Source of the DNA: UBA6197 sp047638075
Lineage (GTDB): Bacteria > Pseudomonadota > Alphaproteobacteria > Rhodobacterales > Rhodobacteraceae
Assembly: GCF_047638075.1 (NCBI RefSeq)
Contig: NZ_JBLJBV010000070.1
Span: forward strand, 1 to 39,345
Direction: 5' to 3'
Length of the DNA stretch: 39,345 nucleotides
Shown: positions 1 to 7,600 of the stretch, piece after piece
Numbering within the stretch: the first letter of the stretch is position 1
How the letters are laid out: the number at the start of each line of letters is the position of its first letter
Made by a program: the position numbers and the translations under genes
The notes under the pieces: generated by a model
Databases searched by the model: none
What the model was told of the DNA's origin: nothing
The model's input: only the letters and a program-made list of their open reading frames with translations

Positions 1-1273
1 CATTCGTGACCTGAAGCAGCCAATCGGCGCGGCGCGGCGCGGCAAGCAGGTCTTGCGGAAAGACCGCTTCATAACAAATCAAAGGCTGCACCAACCCCAA
101 CCGCCCCAGATCCAGCACCTGCGCCCCCGGCCCCGCCGAATAGCCATTCCCGGCTTGCGCCGCAAAGGCCGTCATCCCCAAACGCCCGGCCAGATCGCCA
201 AAGGGTATATATTCACCAAAGGGCACCAGGTGGAATTTATCATAGACCGCCTCTACTGCGCCATCAGGCGCGATCACGGCAAGACTGTTGTAAAAACGGC
301 TGCCCTCGGATCGCTGGATCCCCAGCGCCACGGGGACGCCTGCGGCAGCTTCGGCCACCATCGCCAACCCCTGCCCCGGATCATCCAGCAAAAACGGCAC
401 CGCCGTTTCGGGCCAGACGATCAGGTCAGGCCGCGTGGTGAAAGGGGCGGATGTGAGGTCGAGGTGGCGAAAGAAAAATTCGCGCGCCATATCGGGCTGC
501 CATTTCAGCGATTGCGCCGCATTGGGCTGCACAAGCCGCAGCATCAGCGGTGCTGGGCGAACCGGGTCCGGCGCATCAAGCCGTGCCTGCCCGGCCAGCC
601 AAAGCCCCGTCAGCGCCAGCAGTGACATAACCAGCGCCGGTTTGCGCGCAGGTGGCGCAAGCGCGGGGGCGGCTGCAGGCAGGGCAAAGATCAGCGTCAA
701 CCCGACCGGCCCCACAAATGCCGCAGCCTGCATGATGGGCGTGTCGATCCAGACATGGCCCAGCAGCACCCAGGGAAAGCCGGTGAACAGATACCCGCGT
801 GCAAGGTCTGACACGCCAAACCCCAGCGCCATCGCCAGCGCGCGCCTGCTGCGCCCCGCGCCGGCCCCCGCCAGAACCGCGCCGCCCGCCGTCGCCAGTG
901 CCCAAAACAGGCCCATACCAGCGGCCATCAGCACCAGCGCGAACGGCGCCATCCAGCCATAGACATCAGGTTCCACAAAGAACGGCTCGACGATCCAGAA
1001 CATCGCGGCGGCCGCATAGCCGGTGCCCGCGGCCCAGCCAATCCAGCCCGCGCGCACCGCACCATGCTGCCCCACCGCAAGCATCAAAACCCCGGCAAAC
1101 GCCACAAGCGCCAATGCCCAAAGCCCAAAGGGCGCCTGCCCCAACGCCACCAGCGCACCACACGTCGCGGCCAGGAAAAGCCAGCGCCAACCGGGCCGTG
1201 CCGCCGCCCCAAACACCGCCGACAGACCTGCCCGCAGACCCGTCCGCGCGCCAAACCGTCGCGTCAGGCTCAT
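1..1273 (-). CDS. lnt: Apolipoprotein N-acyltransferase, C-terminus cut by window edge
   Basis: Inner-membrane enzyme that adds the third acyl chain to the N-terminal cysteine of apolipoproteins, the last step of lipoprotein maturation. About 424 codons are visible; the family is usually near 500 residues, so roughly the last 80 are outside the window. The N-terminal third is strongly hydrophobic with several membrane helices, followed by a nitrilase-like domain. All three expected catalytic residues are visible: Glu about 289 in VWPETAVPF, Lys about 346 in YDKFHLVPFGEY and Cys about 400 in LICYEAVF. The visible end reads LLQVTN, which fits the family LxNxTNDAWF motif. The ATG overlaps the stop of the upstream corC-like gene by 4 bp (ATGA), implying translational coupling. 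The order phoH-ybeY-corC-lnt is the classic one. Confidence 0.95.
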   Translation of the reverse strand, partial: MSLTRRFGARTGLRAGLSAVFGAAARPGWRWLFLAATCGALVALGQAPFGLWALALVAFAGVLMLAVGQHGAVRAGWIGWAAGTGYAAAAMFWIVEPFFVEPDVYGWMAPFALVLMAAGMGLFWALATAGGAVLAGAGAGRSRRALAMALGFGVSDLARGYLFTGFPWVLLGHVWIDTPIMQAAAFVGPVGLTLIFALPAAAPALAPPARKPALVMSLLALTGLWLAGQARLDAPDPVRPAPLMLRLVQPNAAQSLKWQPDMAREFFFRHLDLTSAPFTTRPDLIVWPETAVPFLLDDPGQGLAMVAEAAAGVPVALGIQRSEGSRFYNSLAVIAPDGAVEAVYDKFHLVPFGEYIPFGDLAGRLGMTAFAAQAGNGYSAGPGAQVLDLGRLGLVQPLICYEAVFPQDLLAAPRRADWLLQVTN

Positions 1274-2166
1274 TTCAACGCCGCCACCCCCGGAAGGCGC
1301 AGCCGCAAGCGTTTGATCCGGCGCGGGTCAGCATCGACCACCTCGATCTCGACGCCATTTTCCATCACGATCACCTCGCCCCGCGCGGGCACCCGGCCCA
1401 CCAGCATGAACACCAGCCCACCGAGCGTGTCGATTTCTTCGTCGGCCTCGGCATTGGCCAGCTTCATTCCGATTTCGGCCTCAAACTCCTGTAGGGGCGC
1501 GCGGGCCTGCGCCAGATACTGGCCCGGTTTTTCGGCAACCCAGAAACCGCCCTCGGTTTCGTCATGTTCATCTTCGATCTGACCAATGATCTGCTCGATC
1601 AGATCCTCAAGCGTGATCAGACCGTCGACCCCGCCGTATTCGTCGATTACCAGCGCCATGTGAATCCGTTCCGCCTGCATCTTTTGCAGCAACACCCCGA
1701 TCGGCATCGAGGGCGGTACATATAGCAGCGGGCGCAGCATCTTGCGCAGCGAAAAGCGGCCGGCTGGCGCGCTATTGAAACCGTATTCCATCGCCAGATC
1801 CTTCAGGTGGATCAGGCCAAGCGGGCTATCAAGCGTGCCTTTGAACACCGGCATACGCGAAAAACCCTGCGCGCGAAAAACCTCGACCAGCTCGTCGCGG
1901 CTGAGTGTGACGGGCACTGCAGCGATTTCCACCTTGGGAACGGCCACATCCTCGACGCGCATCCGGCGCAGGTTTACCATACCCGGCAGCGGGTTGGCAG
2001 AGATGCCGCTGGCCGGGCCGATATCAGGGTCATTATGGTCAGAAGGGCTGAGCGCGTCAAATATGCGGCCAAAAAAACCGCGCGATGCGGCCTCGTTGTT
2101 ACTGTCGTCTTCGTCAGGCTCGCGCGCGGGTGCGGCGGGGCTGGATGCGTCAACGCTTTGTGCCAT
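1270..2166 (-). CDS. corC: CorC/HlyC-family CBS-domain protein (YbeX-like)
   Basis: A 298-aa soluble protein with two CBS domains (about residues 63-130 and 147-205; the second holds the typical VIDEYGGVDGLITLEDL stretch) and a C-terminal CorC_HlyC domain (about 215-298). It lacks the N-terminal membrane domain of the larger CorB/HlyC paralogues, as expected for the YbeX type. Family members are linked to magnesium/cobalt efflux and, in the phoH-ybeY-ybeX-lnt context, to ribosome and RNA homeostasis; the exact role here is inferred. The start is supported by AAAGGA just upstream of the ATG. It lies 56 bp after ybeY and overlaps the lnt start by 4 bp. The N-terminus (about 60 residues) is acidic and low in complexity. 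Confidence 0.92.
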   Translation of the reverse strand: MAQSVDASSPAAPAREPDEDDSNNEAASRGFFGRIFDALSPSDHNDPDIGPASGISANPLPGMVNLRRMRVEDVAVPKVEIAAVPVTLSRDELVEVFRAQGFSRMPVFKGTLDSPLGLIHLKDLAMEYGFNSAPAGRFSLRKMLRPLLYVPPSMPIGVLLQKMQAERIHMALVIDEYGGVDGLITLEDLIEQIIGQIEDEHDETEGGFWVAEKPGQYLAQARAPLQEFEAEIGMKLANAEADEEIDTLGGLVFMLVGRVPARGEVIVMENGVEIEVVDADPRRIKRLRLRLPGVAALK

Positions 2167-2222
2167 CTGTCCTTTCCATCATTGCCGGGACCTTCCCGAA
2201 AGCCGTGCCGCCCAAGGGGGCG

Positions 2223-2729
2223 TTATTCATATGGGTTTGCAATACCCATCCGCGCAAGAATGCGGGTTTCGGCATCCTCCATCAGCGCGGCATCCTTGTC
2301 ACGCATATGGTCATACCCCAAAAGATGCAAAAGACCATGAACCAATAAATGTGTCACATGGTCAGGCATCGGTTTGCCGTGGTCGTCAGCCTCGCGGGCA
2401 CAGGTTTCCCAGGCAATGGCAATGTCGCCCAACTCTTCGGGGACGCCCGGAATACCGGGGCCAGGGCGCAACGGGGCGCCGCCGTCGGCCTCGGCGCTGC
2501 GTTCCTCGGCCGGCCAGGACAGCACATTTGTTGCAACCGGCTTGCCGCGAAAATCCTGATTAAGCACGGCAATGCGCGCGTCATCACAGCCCAGTATGCT
2601 GACCTCGCAGGCACGCGGTGAAAGGGTCTGATCCGACAGCACCGCAACAACGGCGCGTTCGGCCAGGCCTTCAAGGCCGAACGCTTCCCAGCGCGGGTCT
2701 TCGATCAAAATGTCAACTAGCGGCTCCAT
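2223..2729 (-). CDS. ybeY: Endoribonuclease YbeY (rRNA maturation factor)
   Basis: Zinc-dependent single-strand endoribonuclease needed for 16S rRNA 3' maturation and ribosome quality control. The diagnostic H-x3-H-x5-H zinc motif is seen as HGLLHLLGYDH near the C-terminus. The reading frame is open far upstream into phoH, so the start must be chosen. ATG at 2729 gives a 168-aa protein beginning MEPLVDILIEDPRW, which fits the family N-terminus; ATG at 2741 (MSATMEPL) is the alternative and has a weak GAGG 3 nt upstream. Either start overlaps the end of phoH (17 or 29 bp), implying coupled translation. Confidence 0.93.
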   Translation of the reverse strand: MEPLVDILIEDPRWEAFGLEGLAERAVVAVLSDQTLSPRACEVSILGCDDARIAVLNQDFRGKPVATNVLSWPAEERSAEADGGAPLRPGPGIPGVPEELGDIAIAWETCAREADDHGKPMPDHVTHLLVHGLLHLLGYDHMRDKDAALMEDAETRILARMGIANPYE

Positions 2730-3729
2730 CGTCGCGCTCATAAGCCTCGATGATGCGCGCGACAAGGGGATGACGCACAACATCCTTCGCGGTGAAGTAA
2801 TTGAAGCTGACCCCCTTGACCATATCAAGGATCCTCTCTGCATCGGCCAGCCCGCTTGCGGTGCCACGCGGCAGGTCGATCTGCGTGCGGTCGCCGGTGA
2901 CGACCATCCGCGACCCCTGCCCCAGACGGGTCAGAAACATCTTCATCTGCATGGTCGTGGCGTTTTGCGCCTCGTCCAGCACCACATAGGCGTTTGAGAG
3001 GGTACGCCCGCGCATGAAGGCCAGCGGCGCAATCTCGATCCGCTTTTCCTCCATCAGCTTGGCCAGTTGCTTTTGCGGCAGAAAATCATTCAGCGCGTCA
3101 TAAAGCGGCTGCATGTAGGGGTCGACCTTTTCCTTCATGTCGCCCGGCAAAAAGCCCAGCCGTTCCCCCGCCTCGACCGCGGGGCGCGACAGGATGATCT
3201 TGTCAACCTGACCGCCGATCAGCATGGTCACGCCAACGGCAACCGCCAGATAGGTCTTGCCGGTGCCCGCAGGCCCGATGCCAAAACCCAGATCATGGGT
3301 GAACAGGTTTTTCACATAGGCTTTTTGCGCGTCAGTCCGGGGTTCGACCTGCTTTTTGCGGGTGCGGATTTCAAAATGCCCGGCGGCGAACATCTCCATC
3401 TGTTCATCCAGCGGAACCGCCTCGGCGCGAAACTCGCCCATCCGAATCGCGGCGTCAACTTCATCGGCGTCCACCGCACGACCCTGTTCCAACCGCGCGT
3501 AAAGCGCCCCCAGAACCGCACCTGCCTGCGCGCGCGCATCAGGCGCGCCGACCACCGCCAGATGATTGCCCCGGCGCAGAATATGCACCGAAAGCTTATG
3601 CTCGATCTGGGCCAGATTGCGGTCAAATTCACCGCAAAGGTCAATCAATAAACGGTTGTCGGGAAAATCCAAAAGCGTCTCGTGCGCTTCGGCAGAACGA
3701 GGCGGGGGGGGAATCGCGCTATAGCCCAT
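2713..3729 (-). CDS. phoH: PhoH-family ATPase (YbeZ-like)
   Basis: A 338-aa cytoplasmic P-loop ATPase of the PhoH/YbeZ family, usually the functional partner of YbeY in RNA metabolism. Walker A is GPAGTGKT (residues 152-159) and Walker B is VVLDEAQ (249-255). The N-terminal about 120 residues form the KH-like region typical of the family. The frame is open further upstream, but ATG at 3729 is preferred because CGGAG lies about 8 nt before it and the protein then begins at the normal family length. A 165-bp gap separates it from miaB upstream; I see no convincing promoter there, so it may be co-transcribed with miaB. Confidence 0.94.
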   Translation of the reverse strand: MGYSAIPPPPRSAEAHETLLDFPDNRLLIDLCGEFDRNLAQIEHKLSVHILRRGNHLAVVGAPDARAQAGAVLGALYARLEQGRAVDADEVDAAIRMGEFRAEAVPLDEQMEMFAAGHFEIRTRKKQVEPRTDAQKAYVKNLFTHDLGFGIGPAGTGKTYLAVAVGVTMLIGGQVDKIILSRPAVEAGERLGFLPGDMKEKVDPYMQPLYDALNDFLPQKQLAKLMEEKRIEIAPLAFMRGRTLSNAYVVLDEAQNATTMQMKMFLTRLGQGSRMVVTGDRTQIDLPRGTASGLADAERILDMVKGVSFNYFTAKDVVRHPLVARIIEAYERDDGAAS

Positions 3730-3894
3730 GACATCTCCGTGGCAGATGCGTTGTATAGGTATGGTGGGGTCGATCCTGCCATAACGCAAGTGCTGGTTTA
3801 ACCGAACGCAGGCAAGGCGGCGAATTCTGCGCGGTCCACGCGGGGATTCCGGCGCAGTTGTGCCCAAAAAACCGCAAACCTGCCACGTTGGGCG

Positions 3895-5229
3895 TCAGCG
3901 CCCAGCCAGCACCCCCGCCAACGAATTCGTGCTGCTTTCGGTAATCAGGACCCGCGCCAGGGTGCCCGGTGTCAGGCTGGGTTCGGTCACATGAACCGCG
4001 TGCAAATGGTCGGACTTGCCGACCCATTGCCCCGCCAGACGGCCCGGTTTTTCAAACAGCACCGTCACCTCACGGCCGACCATTGCCTCTTGCGCGGCGC
4101 GCTGTTGCTGCGTGATCAGCGCCTGAAGCGTTTGTAACCGCGCATCGGCTACCTCAGCCGGCACCAAGGCCCGATCCGCCGCAGGCGTGCCGGGCCGGGC
4201 CGAGTATTTGAAACTATAGGCCATGCCGTATCCCACGGTCCTGATCAGATCCATCGTTGCGTCAAAGTCGGCGTCCGTTTCCCCCGGAAACCCGACAATG
4301 AAATCCCCCGACAGCAGCATATCGGGGCGCGCGGCGCGGATCCGTTCGATCAGCCGCAGATAATCCTTGGCGGTATGCTTGCGGTTCATCGCCTTGAGGA
4401 TCCTGTCCGAGCCGGACTGAACCGGCAGATGCAGATAGGGCATCAGCTTTGGCTCATCGCCATGCGCGGCGATCAGGTCATCTTCCATGTCGTTGGGATG
4501 CGAGGTGGTATAGCGAAGCCGCTTCAACCCGTCGATCCGGGCCAGTTCACGCAGCAACCGCGCAAGCCCCCAATCCGCACCGTCGCGGTGGCCGTGATAG
4601 GCGTTGACGTTTTGCCCCAGCAGGGTGATTTCGCGCACCCCTTTGGCAACCAGCTTGCCCGCCTCGGCCAGAATCCGGTCAACCGGGCGGCTGACCTCGG
4701 ATCCGCGGGTATAGGGCACCACGCAAAACGCGCAGAATTTATCGCATCCTTCCTGCACCGTCAAAAAGGCGCTGGGGCGGGTGCTGGCGCTGGGGCGATC
4801 CGGCAGATGGTCAAATTTATCCTCGGCCGGAAATTCGGTATCCACGGTCTTTTCACCCGCATCAGCGGCGCGCACCATGGCCGGCAACCGGTGATAGCTT
4901 TGCGGCCCCACGACAATATCAACCACGGGCATGCGGCGTACAATCTCGGCGCCTTCGGCCTGGGCCACGCAGCCAGCCACGCCGATTTTCAGATCTGGAC
5001 GCTCTGCCTTCAAGGGTTTCAGCCGCCCCAGATCAGAGTAAAGTTTCTCTGACGCCTTTTCGCGAATGTGACAGGTATTGATCAACACCATGTCTGCCTC
5101 GGTCGGCTCATCCGTCAGCACATACCCTTCGGCGCCCATAGCCTCGGCTATGCGTTCGCTGTCATAGACGTTCATCTGGCAGCCATAGGTCTTGATATGC
5201 AGCTTTTTTGGCTGTTTTGAGTCCGACAT
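3895..5229 (-). CDS. miaB: tRNA-2-methylthio-N6-dimethylallyladenosine synthase
   Basis: Radical-SAM methylthiotransferase that converts i6A37 to ms2i6A37 in tRNAs reading UNN codons. It is 444 aa, normal for the family. The N-terminal UPF0004 domain supplies three cluster cysteines (C17 in TYGCQMN, C53 in INTCHIREKA, C87 in GVAGCVAQ). The radical-SAM CxxxCxxC is C162-C166-C169 in EGCDKFCAFCVVPYTRG. A TRAM domain fills the last about 65 residues. ATG at 5229 is chosen because it has AAAGG about 8 nt upstream and the family's N-terminus follows directly; the frame continues open upstream without family similarity. It appears to head the miaB-phoH-ybeY-corC-lnt cluster and is divergent from the gene at 5348. 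Confidence 0.97.
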   Translation of the reverse strand: MSDSKQPKKLHIKTYGCQMNVYDSERIAEAMGAEGYVLTDEPTEADMVLINTCHIREKASEKLYSDLGRLKPLKAERPDLKIGVAGCVAQAEGAEIVRRMPVVDIVVGPQSYHRLPAMVRAADAGEKTVDTEFPAEDKFDHLPDRPSASTRPSAFLTVQEGCDKFCAFCVVPYTRGSEVSRPVDRILAEAGKLVAKGVREITLLGQNVNAYHGHRDGADWGLARLLRELARIDGLKRLRYTTSHPNDMEDDLIAAHGDEPKLMPYLHLPVQSGSDRILKAMNRKHTAKDYLRLIERIRAARPDMLLSGDFIVGFPGETDADFDATMDLIRTVGYGMAYSFKYSARPGTPAADRALVPAEVADARLQTLQALITQQQRAAQEAMVGREVTVLFEKPGRLAGQWVGKSDHLHAVHVTEPSLTPGTLARVLITESSTNSLAGVLAGR

Positions 5230-5347
5230 CGGGGTTACCTTTCGCGCGTGGGGCCTGATACCGCAAAACCGGGTCGCCCCGCAACCCGGCCACTGCTTGC
5301 AATCCTGCCCCGCTTGATTGATCTTGGCGAAAACGCACGGGGCAGGC

Positions 5348-6220
5348 ATGAATTACGGATCACTCGCGGCATTTCTGGAGCAGGGCAAAGCCGCCCTGGC
5401 CAAGGGGCCGGTGGCGCTGATCCTGATCGAGGATCTGGTCGAGGTGGAAAGCACACTGCGCCATCATCTGAAGGCCGGGTTTCGCACGGTGGTGGCCTTT
5501 GCCCCCGCAACGCTAGAATTACCCACCGACCTTGCAGGCAAGGTGTACCGCGTTCCCTATGACATGCGCGCGCCGGATGCGCTGATAAACGCGATCAATC
5601 CCGTTATTGCGGCCTGCCCCAAGACCACCTGGCTCTATTATTGCTACAACGCCGAGTATCTCTTTTATCCCTTTTGCGAAACGCGCAGCGTAGGTGAACT
5701 GCTGGCCTTTCATACCGAAGAACGCCGCGACGCGATGCTGACCTATGCAATCGACCTTTACGCCCCCGACCTTGGCCGCACCCCCAATGCCGTCAACCTG
5801 TCCGAGGCGATGCTGGACCGTTCCGGCTATTACGCACTGGCGCGCACAGACCCCGCCAACAGCAACACCCCCAGGGAGCGCCAGTTGGATTTCTACGGCG
5901 GGCTGCGCTGGCGTTTTGAAGAGCATGTCCCCTGGACCCGCCGCAAAATCGACCGTGTCGCCCTGTTTCGGGCTGAAAAAGGGCTGCAACTGCGCGCGGA
6001 TCACACCTTCAACATCGAAGAATACAACACCTACGCCTGCCCCTGGCACCACAACCTGACCGCCGTCATCGCCTCATTCCGCGTCGCCAAGGCGTTGAAG
6101 TTCAACCCCGGATCAACGTTCAGTATCGACAGCTTCAAATGGCACAACTCGGTCCCGTTCGCCTGGCAGTCCCAGCAGTTGATGGACCTGGGCCTCATGG
6201 AGCCGGGCCAGTGGTTTTAA
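5348..6220 (+). CDS. Unassigned protein, possibly a diverged GT-A-type glycosyltransferase
   Basis: A 290-aa protein with no signal peptide and no clear membrane segment. I do not recognise it with certainty. The N-terminal part (about 20-100) has alternating beta/alpha character (VALILIEDLVEVESTLRHHL), as in nucleotide-sugar-binding folds. The segment around residue 100 (WLYYCYNAEYLFYPF) sits where family-2 glycosyltransferases carry an acidic DxD, but the acids are not conserved. The C-terminal block with FEEHVP..RRKIDRVALFR, then an H..N..YACPWHHN stretch, looks like the end of such enzymes. ATG at 5348 is preferred over a TTG at 5318 in the same frame. It is divergent from miaB (118-bp spacer) and convergent with prfB. 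The function assignment is a weak inference; that it is a real gene is well supported by length and codon pattern. Confidence 0.75.
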   Translation: MNYGSLAAFLEQGKAALAKGPVALILIEDLVEVESTLRHHLKAGFRTVVAFAPATLELPTDLAGKVYRVPYDMRAPDALINAINPVIAACPKTTWLYYCYNAEYLFYPFCETRSVGELLAFHTEERRDAMLTYAIDLYAPDLGRTPNAVNLSEAMLDRSGYYALARTDPANSNTPRERQLDFYGGLRWRFEEHVPWTRRKIDRVALFRAEKGLQLRADHTFNIEEYNTYACPWHHNLTAVIASFRVAKALKFNPGSTFSIDSFKWHNSVPFAWQSQQLMDLGLMEPGQWF

Positions 6221-6261
6221 GGGTGATCGCGTCGCCGCTGGCGGCGGGGGGGGCAAGCGGG

Positions 6262-6283
6262 GCGGGGCGCGTCTGCGCCCCGC
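6262..6283. terminator. GC-rich hairpin between convergent genes
   Basis: A perfect 9-bp inverted repeat (GCGGGGCGC, loop GTCT, GCGCCCCGC) lies 41 nt after the stop of the plus-strand gene ending at 6220 and upstream of the 3' end of prfB. No U-run follows, so intrinsic termination is only a possibility; its position between convergent genes favours a transcript-end structure. Confidence 0.45.
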
Positions 6284-6360
6284 AGGGCAAAATCGCGGCA
6301 AGGCGATGCTGCCGCCGCAACCCCATCAATTCAAAGGAGATGGTGTTTTCTTATCCTGCT

Positions 6361-6391
6361 GCCGGATAGAGTATTTAGGCCAAAAAAAAGC
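6361..6391 (-). repeat. 3'-end element, copy A (after prfB)
   Basis: The plus strand reads CCGG, then GAGTATTTAGG, then CCAAAAAAAAGC. On the prfB transcript this becomes a U8 run flanked by GC and GGCC, starting 12 nt after the prfB stop. A nearly identical copy lies at 10275-10303, at almost the same distance from the stop of the amidase gene. It may act as a transcript 3'-end or processing signal; no strong hairpin is visible directly before the U-run. Confidence 0.7.
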
Positions 6392-6403
6392 TGAGGTCCC
6401 GGA

Positions 6404-7531
6404 TCAGTCGCCGCCCTGCGCCTCTGCGCGTGTTTTTCCCGAGACGTCCTGCGCCAGTGTGGCTGCCATGAACGCGTCAAGATCACCGTCCAAAACGCCG
6501 CCAGTATCAGAGGTTTCATGGCCGGTGCGCAGATCCTTGACCATCTGGTAGGGTTGCAGCACATAAGACCGGATCTGGTTGCCCCACCCCGCGTCGCCCT
6601 TGTTTTCGTGCTGGGCATTGATCACGGCGTTGCGTTTATCCAGCTCTAGCTGGTAGAGGCGCGATTTCAGCGCGGCCATACAGTTGGCACGGTTCTGGTG
6701 CTGCGACTTTTCCGAGCTGGTCACGACGATATTGGTGGGCAAGTGGGTGATCCGCACTGCCGAGTCGGTGGTGTTGACGTGCTGCCCGCCTGCTCCGGAC
6801 GAGCGGAAGGTATCAATGCGGATTTCATTGTCAGGAATGGTGATCTCAATATTGTCATCCACCACGGGGTAGACCCAGATTGATGAAAACGAGGTATGCC
6901 GCCGCGCGGCCGAATCGTAAGGCGAGATCCGCACCAGACGGTGCACGCCGCTTTCGGATTTCAGCCAGCCGTAGGCGTTGGGGCCGCTGATCTTGTAGGC
7001 GGCGGAACGGATACCGGCCTCATCGCCCGAAGTTTCGGACATCAGTTCGACCTTATAGCCCTTTTTCTCGGCCCAGCGGACATACATCCGGGCCAGCATG
7101 CTGGCCCAGTCACACGACTCCGTGCCGCCTGCGCCGGCGTGGATTTCAAGGAATGTGTCGTTGCTGTCAGCCTCGCCGTCCAGAAGCGCCTCAAGTTCCT
7201 TGGTGGCCGAAAATTCGCGCAAGGTTTTCAGGCTTTCCTCGGCGTCGGTCACGATCTCGGGGTCGTCTTCCATCTCGCCCAACTCGATCAGTTCCACATT
7301 GTCGGTCAGATCGCGGTCGATTCTGCGGTAGGTTTCAACCGCATCCATCAGCATTTGCCGTTCACGCATCAGTTTTTGGGCGCGCGCCGGGTCAGACCAA
7401 AGATCCCCATCCTCGATCATCGCGTTGAATTCTTCGAGCCGATGTGGGGCGGTTTCCCAATCCATTCGCTGAGCCAGAAGTTTCAATGACTTCTTGATCG
7501 CCTCGACGGTGTTCTGCGTCTCAGTGCGCAT
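6404..7531 (-). CDS. prfB: Peptide chain release factor 2
   Basis: A 375-aa class I release factor that reads UGA/UAA in the ribosomal A site and triggers peptide release. The catalytic GGQ is at residues 248-250 in SSGAGGQHVNTTDSAVR. The codon-recognition tripeptide, SPF in E. coli RF2, is SPY here (203-205, in RISPYDSAARRHTSF), a variant I associate with alphaproteobacterial RF2. The gene is one continuous frame without the autoregulatory +1 frameshift of E. coli prfB. The ATG at 7531 has a GAGG 10 nt upstream, a rather long spacing. It lies 69 bp after mrcA on the same strand and probably shares its transcript. Confidence 0.97.
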   Translation of the reverse strand: MRTETQNTVEAIKKSLKLLAQRMDWETAPHRLEEFNAMIEDGDLWSDPARAQKLMRERQMLMDAVETYRRIDRDLTDNVELIELGEMEDDPEIVTDAEESLKTLREFSATKELEALLDGEADSNDTFLEIHAGAGGTESCDWASMLARMYVRWAEKKGYKVELMSETSGDEAGIRSAAYKISGPNAYGWLKSESGVHRLVRISPYDSAARRHTSFSSIWVYPVVDDNIEITIPDNEIRIDTFRSSGAGGQHVNTTDSAVRITHLPTNIVVTSSEKSQHQNRANCMAALKSRLYQLELDKRNAVINAQHENKGDAGWGNQIRSYVLQPYQMVKDLRTGHETSDTGGVLDGDLDAFMAATLAQDVSGKTRAEAQGGD

Positions 7532-7600
7532 TTCGATGGTTCCTCATGCTCGCTTGAAGCGCACAAATAGTCGCTTGGGCGGTTTTGGGCAAGGGTGGGC

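Noticed and set aside
53..1494. Plus-strand open frames over the first 1.5 kb (proline- and arginine-rich)
   Set aside because: They are antisense shadows of lnt and the corC-like gene: no family motifs, low-complexity composition typical of GC-rich antisense frames.
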